NCBI GenBank assembly: GCA_938030905.1
Contig: CALHIW010000071.1
Location: 1-9,874, forward strand
Direction: 5' to 3'
Length of the DNA: 9,874 nucleotides
From: Candidatus Methanomethylicia archaeon
GTDB taxonomy: Archaea > Thermoproteota > Methanomethylicia > CALHIW01
Shown: piece after piece, positions 1-6,309 of the stretch
Numbering within the stretch: the first letter of the stretch is position 1
Layout of the letters: each line of letters begins with the position of its first letter
The notes under the pieces: generated by a model
Databases searched by the model: none
What the model saw: the letters and a program-made list of their open reading frames with translations, nothing else
Told to the model about the DNA's origin: nothing
Translations under genes and position numbers: made by a program

Positions 1-63
1 ATACGACACCGAAGCCATAAGGAATAACTATTATCCATTAATGTAGAGGTAAACATACTATAA

Positions 64-156
64 ATCCTAAGAGAGGGGGAACTATATAGTATAGCATCAG
101 ATTTTAGGACTGCTATTAAAAGACTCTATAGATGGCTTAAAGATAAGTTCTATTAA
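64..156 (+). other. Short unrecognised open frame, possible gene remnant
   Basis: An open frame of about 30 codons lies between in-frame TAA codons at 61-63 and 154-156. It has no ATG. Its last part reads like coding sequence (ASDFRTAIKRLYRWLKDKFY). It could be the 3' end of a decayed gene or chance. The bases before it, from 1, are broken by stops in all frames I read. No family is recognised and no function is proposed. Confidence 0.15.
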
Positions 157-192
157 TAACCTATAAACATTTTAGTTAACAACTATTTGTTA

Positions 193-287
193 TGGACCGG
201 GCGGGATTTGAACCCGCGGCCTCGAGTCAGCAATGCTGAACTCCCGCTTGCAAAGCGGGCGCTCATTCCAAACTGAGCTACCGGCCC
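193..287 (-). tRNA. tRNA-Ala(UGC) with a 20-nt intron next to the variable loop
   Basis: Read on the minus strand, the acceptor stem GGGCCGG (287-281) pairs with CCGGTCC (200-194), and A73 is base 193. The third pair is G3-U70, the classic alanine identity element. The anticodon arm is CCCGC-TTTGCAA-GCGGG, giving anticodon TGC. The T arm is GCGGG-TTCAAAT-CCCGC (217-201). Between the anticodon stem and the T arm are 25 bases where 5 are expected. Removing 20 (about 223-242, exact ends ambiguous by a few bases) leaves a variable loop AGGCC and a normal 75-nt tRNA. The insert contains the hairpin TCAGC-ATT-GCTGA. No CCA is encoded. A long class II variable arm is the alternative reading, but alanine tRNAs are class I, so an intron at about position 43-45 is preferred. 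Confidence 0.93.
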
Positions 288-341
288 CCACGACTCAAAC
301 ACTCTAGACCTAATCCAGTTCAAGTATTTTGGAATATTTCG

Positions 342-352
342 TTTATATAAAG
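342..352 (-). promoter_or_regulatory. TATA box, probably for tRNA-Ala
   Basis: The minus strand reads CTTTATATAAA here, a good archaeal TATA box. It is centred about 60 bases before the 5' end of tRNA-Ala, so transcription would start about 30 bases ahead of the mature tRNA and need 5' trimming by RNase P. The rest of 288-514 shows no gene. Confidence 0.4.
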
Positions 353-514
353 TTTTTCAGAATAGAAAAACAATAGTCATTTTTAAACTATTATATGGCT
401 ACTTCATTTTTGGGTATAATTTTTCAGTAGGCTTTGCAAATCTTAGGGTTAAGTTGGCACCCGATGGATAATTAAGAGTTACACATTGAGTTCGGTAAAT
501 AATTCATAGTATAA

Positions 515-1765
515 TTATTTATGAACATATCTTAGTATTGCAGCAATACCACCAAATGAATTAAGTAATTCCTTACCTTCTCCTATATTTGATGATATAA
601 GTTTTATATCAGTTCTAGTTTTATCTGCAAGCTCCTTTAAGTATTCTATTACATGTTTTGAGGCTGAAACCTTCATTGTCCCGCCACATACTTTACATTT
701 ACTACCTTGAGATTCAAGTTCATTAATTTTTATCTGTTCAACTTTTACTATATCTTTATATCCACAATTTATGCACCTCATCTCCATAATAAAAAGATCA
801 AGATTAGATGATACGAGAACCTTCTCGACAGATCCATTTTCTAGGTATTTTATAACGTCATCAAATCCATATGCCACGTCGTCGCTGCTCTTTGCAAGTT
901 TTTCAAGAAACTCCTGCATATTTTTTGTTTCCTCTATTAGTGCAACATCCTTTAGCAAATCATCACATCTATATACTAACTCATATATACCTGATTCATC
1001 GGCATAGCCTATGTCTACAATACCTAATATTTTTGATTTAAGTTGATAATGTAAGTAGTTTCCATCGTAAAACTCTTTTTTAGTTGGCCCGGGGCCACCA
1101 ATAATTATTCCCTTAAGATTTGGGGTATTTAAGAAATACTTTGAGGCATACTCTCCGACTCTTTTATAAAATTCATGAGCCATTTCTTCAATTATGCGCT
1201 CAAATCTACGAGCAGATTGCCCACCAGCCCGATGCTTTCCAGGAACTCCTGAAGTAATATTATCTAAAATTTCTATTTTGTTACCCTTTAGCAGTGCAAA
1301 TGTAGCTTCTTCTCTATCTATAGCAATAAGTCCAAATACTGCCTTTTCCTTTAGCATGTCCTTTAGTATGTCTAAATGAAAATGATCATTACATCTATAT
1401 AGATACGTGGATATAGGTTCGATAGGTTCGATTTCAAATATGTTTATTTTCTCAGAGCCGGGTGGATCATCTGGTTTAGCTATGGCGCCGCAAAATATAA
1501 CTAAACCATTGGGAGGAATTTCACGATATAGTTTCAGTTTCTGGATTATTGTTACAAGCGCATTCAATACATGATGACGAGTTACACGGTCTTTAATGTT
1601 TGAGGCGGTAGAGTATTCTTCGTACAAATCATTTATAACTAAAGATACTGCCCTCCCAAATGGAATATACAATGATATTAACTCAGTACCTCTTCCCTTT
1701 ATTTTTTCCAACTGCTCTAACAATCTATTTAATTTGAGCTTCTTCAATTCTTCGATTGCAACCAC
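515..1765 (-). CDS. prf1: Peptide chain release factor aRF1
   Basis: Class I archaeal release factor that reads all stop codons in the ribosomal A site and triggers peptidyl-tRNA hydrolysis. At 416 residues it has full family length. Domain 1 carries the decoding elements: GTE at 26-28, N56-I-K-D59 at the NIKS position, and Y123-R-C-N-D-H-F129 (the YxCxxxF motif). The catalytic GGQ is at 181-183. The C-terminal domain has a zinc ribbon with C331/C334 and C357/C360. Translation starts at GTG (1765-1763); this start keeps the usual short helical N-terminus and there is no ATG upstream in frame. The stop is TAA (517-515). Aspartate replaces serine in the NIKS motif, which is notable (see findings). 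It is transcribed away from pyrH, with its own TATA box upstream. Confidence 0.97.
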   Translation of the reverse strand: MVAIEELKKLKLNRLLEQLEKIKGRGTELISLYIPFGRAVSLVINDLYEEYSTASNIKDRVTRHHVLNALVTIIQKLKLYREIPPNGLVIFCGAIAKPDDPPGSEKINIFEIEPIEPISTYLYRCNDHFHLDILKDMLKEKAVFGLIAIDREEATFALLKGNKIEILDNITSGVPGKHRAGGQSARRFERIIEEMAHEFYKRVGEYASKYFLNTPNLKGIIIGGPGPTKKEFYDGNYLHYQLKSKILGIVDIGYADESGIYELVYRCDDLLKDVALIEETKNMQEFLEKLAKSSDDVAYGFDDVIKYLENGSVEKVLVSSNLDLFIMEMRCINCGYKDIVKVEQIKINELESQGSKCKVCGGTMKVSASKHVIEYLKELADKTRTDIKLISSNIGEGKELLNSFGGIAAILRYVHK

Positions 1766-1795
1766 TTAGCTTCCCTTAGAGTGATTATTATTGTA

Positions 1796-1805
1796 TTTTT
1801 ATAAA
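1796..1805 (-). promoter_or_regulatory. TATA box for prf1
   Basis: The minus strand reads TTTATAAAAA, 31-40 bases before the prf1 GTG. This predicts a leader of only about ten bases. No clear Shine-Dalgarno sequence is seen between it and the start. Confidence 0.5.
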
Positions 1806-1945
1806 CTTTATTATAAGAAATAGCTCTTGCATAGCAAATACACAAACCAATAGAAAAACTTATAAATACTAGGAAATAATGTTTCTATTATCTTCCTGGT
1901 TCTAGATAGAGTCCTGTAATGGCTTTTTCCCCTCCTCGCTTTTGA

Positions 1946-2122
1946 TCATACTCCTTCTCTTACTGCTGCATAGTTGGCTATAATCACCTTCATTTTATTA
2001 GGAAACTCCTTCCATGTAGCTTTATTGAGTGGGGTCGCATAATTGCCGAGTCTCTTAGTGAGGACCTCCTCTGTGGTTGCTAAGCTGTGCTTGTTAACAG
2101 GGTATATATAGGAGGCACAGGA
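1946..2122 (-). pseudogene. Decayed coding remnant of unknown family
   Basis: An open minus-strand frame of 58 codons runs from just after a TAG (2125-2123) to a TGA (1948-1946). It has no start codon at its head; the only Met is near residue 44. The translation has ordinary protein composition, for example RLGNYATPLNKATWKEFPNK at residues 24-43. Beyond the TGA, other frames look coding-like for about 20 more residues, which suggests a gene broken by a stop or frameshift. I do not recognise the family. It lies in the 505-base gap between prf1 and pyrH, which otherwise holds only the two promoters and a hairpin. Confidence 0.3.
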
Positions 2123-2189
2123 CTACCATTAATATAGCATGTAGCTTTATAGCCTATGTAGAACTCCTTTTAGTGAATTACAGCTTATT

Positions 2190-2216
2190 CCATCCTCTTT
2201 TTTGAGGATGGTTTTT
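2190..2216 (+). terminator. Perfect 8-bp hairpin followed by T5
   Basis: CCATCCTC (2190-2197), a loop of six T, then GAGGATGG (2204-2211), followed by TTTTT. This has the shape of an intrinsic terminator on the plus strand, but no intact plus-strand gene lies upstream. It ends 24 bases before the pyrH TATA box, so it could insulate pyrH from upstream transcription. It could instead be the end structure of a lost mobile element. Confidence 0.45.
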
Positions 2217-2239
2217 GATGATGTTCGAAACAAGATAAA

Positions 2240-2248
2240 TTTATAAAA
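2240..2248 (+). promoter_or_regulatory. TATA box for pyrH
   Basis: TTTATAAAA is centred about 27 bases before the GTG start of pyrH. This is the spacing expected for a leaderless archaeal transcript. Confidence 0.6.
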
Positions 2249-2270
2249 TTTTATAGAAATTATAGGATTC

Positions 2271-2966
2271 GTGAAGCAAGAAGACAACGTAGTTATTAAA
2301 CTTAGTGGACATGCATATTTTTCTGATTTAAATTTTGACTTATTAAGAAGACTTACAAATATTATTTTAGAGGTTAAAACTAAAGGCTATAGAATTGGTT
2401 TAGTAGCTGGAGGAGGAGGCATAGCAAGAAGCTACATTAAAATATTAAAAAATTTTGGTTTATCTAATAGTATCTGTGATTTAATTGGTATTGAGACCTC
2501 TAGGCTAAATGCCAAATTGATTGCAAGTATTTTAGGAAAAGAATGCTGTATAAGTATACCAAATAGTTATGATGAACTACTTAAAATAGTTATGAATAAT
2601 CGATATAAAGTAATAATTACTGGTGGCTTACAGCCAGGGCAATCAACAAATACCGTAGCAGTACTGCTTGCTGAAATCATGAAAGCAAAGATTTTAATTA
2701 TAACTACGGATGTTGATGGTGTTTATAGTAGAGATCCAAAGAAGTACCCTAATGCTAAATTTCTCAATGAAATAAGTGTAACTGAATTGACAAAAATCTT
2801 AAAAACCACCCATCAAGCAGGAGAGTATGGGCTATTTGATGTTTTATCTCTAGTGCTACTGAAAAGACTAAAGGTGCCTGTCTATGTAATTAGTGGTTAT
2901 ACACCAGAAAATATATTGGAAATAATCATGGGAAAGCATGTTGGGACATTAATTAAACCTAATTAG
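2271..2966 (+). CDS. pyrH: Uridylate (UMP) kinase, archaeal PyrH type
   Basis: Phosphorylates UMP to UDP with ATP in cytoplasmic pyrimidine nucleotide synthesis. It belongs to the amino-acid-kinase fold family; 231 residues is the usual archaeal length. Visible motifs in order: KLSG (10-13) for phosphate binding, AGGGGIAR (46-53), GIETSRLNAKL (73-83), TGGLQPGQSTNTVA (117-130) in the UMP site region, and TTDVDGVYSRDPKKYP (145-160), the nucleotide-binding segment typical of PyrH. Together these favour UMP kinase over the related isopentenyl phosphate kinase or carbamate kinase. The GTG start is chosen because it sits 23 bases after the end of a good TATA box (leaderless) and KLSG follows at the normal distance. 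The stop is TAG. It stands alone: the next 1.9 kb contains only decayed sequence. Confidence 0.93.
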   Translation: MKQEDNVVIKLSGHAYFSDLNFDLLRRLTNIILEVKTKGYRIGLVAGGGGIARSYIKILKNFGLSNSICDLIGIETSRLNAKLIASILGKECCISIPNSYDELLKIVMNNRYKVIITGGLQPGQSTNTVAVLLAEIMKAKILIITTDVDGVYSRDPKKYPNAKFLNEISVTELTKILKTTHQAGEYGLFDVLSLVLLKRLKVPVYVISGYTPENILEIIMGKHVGTLIKPN

Positions 2967-3159
2967 GAAAGTAAGCAAACGTTCAGCGACTAAGATTGTT
3001 AGAAGAATGACTCCTTATAACAAGACATAAATCCTTCAAAATACATGAAGCATAAAAATGCAAAACCTCACGAACCGTTGTAGTTAATTTAATTGATATC
3101 ATAGACTACGGCGAAATTTTAAGCTTCTTATTATCTTTTATGGCTAGAGTTTTAGGAAT

Positions 3160-3900
3160 GTTAAAAAATATATTTAATGAAGTGTTTTGAAGTTTCATTT
3201 ATAGTCTAAGATACGGTGTAGAAGTGGAGGTTAGATGTGCTACTGGAATCTATGGTTAAAGTCTTTATCCTCATATTTCTAGGAACTGTCAAGTGAAAGA
3301 GGTTTTAATAGTATTTTAGAGGTCATCTAGAGAAATCCCTTCTATCTTAAATCAATAGGATGATGTTCAACATTTAGCTACTTTAGGCAAAAGAGTAGGG
3401 AGCATTCTTCAAAGCTCTTCAAGAGATTAAAGAATTACTGAATAGAAAGCTTCCCTATAAAGTAGTTACAGTTAACACTGACAATAAAGCTCAAGGATCC
3501 TAAGACTAAGATTGGATTTTATAATAGAGAAATGCTCAAAGTTCACTCTTATGAGCTACTTAGATTTGTTGAAGTTACAGCTGGAAACAGTCATGAACCC
3601 CCTAATGTCAGCACTCTTAAAAGATATGAGGTACTTAGAGGCTATTGTGAAGATCCATATGATAGTAATGAGGACTATAAACGTAATTGTAAATAATAAG
3701 AGACCCCTCATAATAGCAGCAAAACAAACATAAGGAAAAGAAACTTGAGGAGCCTCCACTATACTACCTAACCTCAGAACTTAACTGAACCTCAGAAACC
3801 ATACCTTTACTTCGTATCTAGGCCTCATCCACCTAAGGACTTGAAACAAATTAGGAGCTGCTGTCCCTATTAGTGATTGTTAGAATTGGATTAAGGGAAA
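3160..3900 (+). pseudogene. Heavily decayed protein-coding remnant, family unknown
   Basis: Coding-like segments switch frame along the plus strand, as in an old pseudogene. Around 3280-3360 one frame reads ELSSERGFNSILEVI before a TAG. From 3399 to 3503 another reads FKALQEIKELLNRKLPYKVV and on to TVNTDNKAQG. From 3466 to 3696 a third contains KTKIGFYNREMLKVHSYELL and KRYEVLRGYCEDPYDSN, ending in TAA. Further on come KRPLIIAAKQ, then KEKKLEEPPLYYLTSELN, then PYLYFVSRPHPPKDLKQIRS, each in a shifted frame. The overlap of the second and third segments near 3490 marks a frameshift. Boundaries are approximate. I do not recognise the protein. Its position next to a Rep pseudogene and tRNA-Leu suggests it was part of the same inserted element, but this is inference. 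Bases 2967-3159 show nothing further. Confidence 0.4.
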
Positions 3901-3945
3901 GCTACAGTTTTCCACACGTATTTATTTGAATGAGTTAGGGCTATG

Positions 3946-4809
3946 TTAGCAGTCTCCAAAATACAATCTGGTATGTAGAGCCAATACCATGAACCTATGA
4001 AAAAACCATCCATATCTAACCTTAACCCTATGCTTAATCATTAAAATCCTAGAGTATGTGAAGAAACGCTTATTAGATGCAAAGTAGAAGCTAAGCTTTA
4101 TAGATGTAAACTTGCCTTTCCATTCATTATTAAGCCTAGTGCTGAAAACCTTGGTAAAATGCTTCTTAATATATTCCTTAACATCAATACTAACGCCTCT
4201 AGGCTCATTAGCACGATTAGCTTAAACCCACTGACCATCACCAGTCCTCCTGATCTGATATTCGAAGTGGATCTCACCAAAACCATGAACATTCAAGGAT
4301 TTTTGTCGGCTCATAATGGTTAACTGCCTTATACAGCTTTCCATAGTCGATAGAGTCAAAATCTTTAATCCTAAACTTCCCTTAATATAATGGAGGGGGA
4401 TTTATCACTTCTATGGAACTCAAGGTATTTGAATGTCTCAGGAACTTCCTAGAAACAGTGTAGAGGTTAGTATATTTCTTAGGATTCATAGTAAGAGTAA
4501 TGAAGACACCAGCACCATAAGAAGCATTAATCCAGACAGCATCGTAGAGTTTTAAAGCCTCATGAAGCCTAGACCTAGGAAACCTATGCCTATAATGGGG
4601 AAACTTAAATTTAGGCTCAGAACCATACATACCCAAAACAACAACCCTACTAGAAACATCATCAACATAATCATCCAGAAAACTATCCAAAAACCTAATC
4701 CTCAACTGTCAAGCTATGCCTACCCCATAAGAAAGCCAGAAGCCTTAAACCTCCTAGAATGCTTAAACCTAGGAGTTAATGATGGTTTGAATTTTGCAGG
4801 GTTAACCAC
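3946..4809 (-). pseudogene. Rolling-circle replication initiator (HUH Rep) pseudogene
   Basis: The remnant reads from a GTG at 4809-4807 (VNPAKFKPSLTPRFKHSRRF) to a TAA at 3948-3946. It carries stops near 4731 and 4385, a frameshift near 4300 and a TAA near 4230. Residues FITLTMNPKKY (about 4504-4472) match Rep motif I (FLTLT followed by DP/NP). Later VHGFGEIHFEYQIR is followed by VSIDVKEYIKKHFTKVFS, which holds the Y-x-x-K of the catalytic motif III, and then SFYFASNKRFFTYSRIL, like the ALYWATGKRFFTxSR segment of haloarchaeal and crenarchaeal plasmid Reps. The HxH motif II expected between motif I and this tail is not found, which implies an internal deletion. A live protein of this type nicks the plasmid or viral origin. 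With several breaks this copy cannot be functional. It starts 44 bases beyond the 3' end of tRNA-Leu. Confidence 0.7.
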
Positions 4810-4853
4810 GTTAATTTAATCAAACCAAGTATTATTAAGTTACTGTAAATTGA

Positions 4854-4951
4854 TGCGGGGGGTGGGATTTGAACCCACGAAGGCCTATGCCAAGGGATAT
4901 CTTAAAACACTCTTGAGTCCCTCCCCTTTAACCTAGCTCGGGAACCCCCGC
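4854..4951 (-). tRNA. tRNA-Leu(CAA) with a 13-nt intron at 37/38
   Basis: The minus strand gives acceptor GCGGGGG (4951-4945) pairing with CCCCCGC (4861-4855), and A73 at 4854. A class II variable arm, TGGCATAGGCCTTC, has a GGC/GCC stem as expected for leucine. The T arm is GTGGG-TTCAAAT-CCCAC. The anticodon stem AGGGA/TCCCT encloses 20 bases instead of 7. Removing 13 bases at 4899-4911 (AGTGTTTTAAGAT) leaves the loop CTCAAGA with anticodon CAA and the splice at the canonical 37/38 site. The spliced length is 85 nt. No CCA is encoded. A decayed Rep gene adjoins its 3' side, so this tRNA may once have served as an integration site. Confidence 0.93.
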
Positions 4952-5000
4952 AAAATACTAATCTTTTTTTTTAAAAGATAAATTTTCTTACTGAACTAAA

Positions 5001-5007
5001 TTTATAT
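5001..5007 (+). promoter_or_regulatory. TATA box for tRNA-Met
   Basis: TTTATAT is centred 27 bases before the first base of tRNA-Met, so transcription would begin at or very near the mature 5' end. Confidence 0.5.
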
Positions 5008-5030
5008 TACCCTAAGAAAATAAGTAATGG

Positions 5031-5141
5031 GCCGGGGTCGCCTAGGCTGGTCTATGGCGCTGGACTCTTATAGACCAGACTCATAATCCTAATTATAGGG
5101 TTGGATTCCAGTTATCGTGGGTTCAAGTCCCACCCCCGGCA
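5031..5141 (+). tRNA. tRNA-Met(CAU), probably elongator, with two introns in the anticodon arm
   Basis: Acceptor GCCGGGG (5031-5037) pairs with CCCCGGC (5134-5140); A73 is 5141. The D arm begins at 5040 with GCC and closes with GGC at 5058. The T arm is GTGGG-TTCAAGT-CCCAC (5117-5133). The anticodon arm is 35 bases too long. Removing 15 bases (5065-5079, or up to three bases later because CTC is repeated) and 20 bases (5087-5106, ends ambiguous by a base or two) restores CTGGA-CTCATAA-TCCAG with anticodon CAT and a 76-nt tRNA. The first intron lies at about 31/32-34/35, inside the arm and 5' of the usual site; the second is just 3' of position 38. A CAU tRNA could be elongator Met, initiator Met or Ile2. 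The acceptor resembles elongator Met, and an Ile2 acceptor would more likely begin GGGCC. Confidence 0.88.
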
Positions 5142-5188
5142 TCTATGAAAACAACAAGAATATAAGAGCCCGTTTTCCTATAGTTTTA

Positions 5189-5310
5189 GCCCCGGTGGCT
5201 TAGCCTGGTTGGAGCGACAGCATTAAAACCGCGAGCGCTTGGTATCTGACACAAAGAGCGGTAGGTCCCGAGATAAATTAAATACGGGAATTCAAATCTC
5301 GGCCGGGGCT
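5189..5310 (+). tRNA. tRNA-Thr(GGU) with three introns
   Basis: Acceptor GCCCCGG (5189-5195) pairs with CCGGGGC (5303-5309); U73 is 5310, the archaeal threonine discriminator. The D arm is GCTT-AGCCTGGTTG-GAGC (5198-5215). The anticodon stem forms only if 17 bases (5219-5235) are removed, joining AC (5217-5218) to CGC (5236-5238) to make ACCGC, which pairs with GCGGT (5258-5262). The loop TTGGTA-A gives anticodon GGT (5241-5243) after removal of 12 bases (5245-5256) at the canonical 37/38 site. The T stem CCGAG (5268-5272) meets its loop TTCAAAT (5291-5297) only after removal of 18 bases (5273-5290) at 53/54. The spliced length is exactly 75 nt with every stem paired. A possible TATA element, AATATAAGA (5159-5167), lies about 26 bases upstream. 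Confidence 0.9.
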
Positions 5311-6006
5311 TTCAAGTTTTAATAGAATCCTATAGATTTGAGACTTAATTAATATATATGCTAAGTTATATTTTATTTAATTAATTTATGCTAAATAATT
5401 GTAGTATCATAGAGTTGTCAAGCTGAAAATATTTAAAAAAAGTCATAAATATAGGCTTTAAAAATATCTAAATACTTACTTAAAGTACTTTAATTGCAAC
5501 TAACTTTAAATAATGTTAAAATTTGCTCATTCACTGAGTTAGACCTAAATAATAAAGTTTAAAAATGAGCTTAAGATGGAAGAAGTAAATTTTAAGAAAT
5601 TCCTACAGAATACTACACCGAATTCCTTTAATATTATTTTCTAGACTAGTATTTAAGCATGTTCATACTTGACATTAAGTTCCTTGAACTAATGCAGTAT
5701 TTTATGAAGTTTCTGTTAAGTCATAGTCCTAGCTTAACATGCTCTGATGATTATATGCTTGTTAAAACTATTCAAAATGCTATAGTAATTCGAAATGGCT
5801 TTACATAGTTCTCTATATCTCTTAATATGGGAAGACTTCCACATAAATAACGCAACATGAAGTAAACTAAGCAATATATTCAGAACCTTTAAAGTAATGG
5901 TTTATATCATTGAAAACTGGAGGTTAAAGTAGCTTAATATACCCATTATACTCAAGATATCTATATGTTGTATATTCCAATAATGATAACTTTAAAGATG
6001 TTAATA
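5311..6006. other. AT-rich intergenic stretch, no convincing gene
   Basis: This 696-base gap separates the plus-strand tRNA pair from tRNA-Thr(UGU). It is very AT-rich at first (5340-5520) and holds no long open frame. The best small candidate is a 49-codon ATG frame at 5659-5808 on the plus strand (MFILDIKFLELMQYFMKFLL at its start, stop TAG), with no recognised family. An opposing minus-strand frame of similar length overlaps part of it (about 5740-5890) and contains MWKSSHIKRYRELCKAISNY. Neither has support beyond being open. They may be fragments of a decayed gene or chance. Confidence 0.4.
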
Positions 6007-6080
6007 AGCCTCCGGCGGGACTTGAACCCGCGACATGCCGCTTACAAGGCGGCCGCTCTACCATGCTGAGCTACGGAGGC
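6007..6080 (-). tRNA. tRNA-Thr(UGU), no intron
   Basis: The minus strand gives a complete 74-nt cloverleaf. Acceptor GCCTCCG (6080-6074) pairs with CGGAGGC (6014-6008); U73 at 6007 is the threonine discriminator. The D arm is GCTC-AGCATGGTA-GAGC. The anticodon arm GCCGC-CTTGTAA-GCGGC has anticodon TGT. The variable loop is ATGTC and the T arm GCGGG-TTCAAGT-CCCGC. No CCA is encoded. It is the only one of the six tRNA genes here without an intron, and it complements the nearby Thr(GGU) gene, so ACY and ACR codons are both served from this cluster. Confidence 0.96.
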
Positions 6081-6102
6081 TAAGAAATGAAAGAAAATGG
6101 GG

Positions 6103-6111
6103 AATATAAAT
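6103..6111 (-). promoter_or_regulatory. TATA box for tRNA-Thr(UGU)
   Basis: The minus strand reads ATTTATATT, centred 27 bases before the tRNA 5' end. The remaining bases between the two minus-strand tRNAs (6112-6309) show no gene. Confidence 0.5.
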
Positions 6112-6309
6112 CTTAATCTAGCTATACTTAGGTTTATATATTTATGCTTCACGTAGTTTTAAGTATTGCTAATATATTAAGTTCATAGTTTCTTTTAAGA
6201 GTTCTAGAGAAATGGTTAAAAATCATTAAGGAGGTTTAACTACCAACTTAAATAATAGAGGTTAGGCAAGCTCATAAAAATTTTAAGGTATAAAATACAA
6301 GGCTATATA

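Noticed and set aside
771..1379. Plus-strand open frames opposite prf1
   Set aside because: They are antisense shadows of a clearly conserved aRF1 gene and resemble no protein.
2216..2223. TGATGATG resembling box C of a C/D guide RNA
   Set aside because: The base before it is T, not a purine, and no box D (CTGA) follows at a suitable distance; it also lies in the promoter region of pyrH.
3610..3696. Possible LAGLIDADG homing endonuclease motif (VLRGYCEDPYDSN)
   Set aside because: The segment only loosely resembles the LRGFxDxDG motif, the glycine and second acidic residue do not align, and the rest of the remnant gives no support.
4098..4292. Minus-strand open frame starting MFMVLVRSTSN
   Set aside because: It is a different frame of the Rep pseudogene; the neighbouring frame of the same strand carries the recognisable DVKEYIKKH and KRFFTYSR segments.
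4562..4819. Plus-strand frame opposite the Rep remnant
   Set aside because: Low-complexity, repetitive antisense translation of the Rep coding strand.
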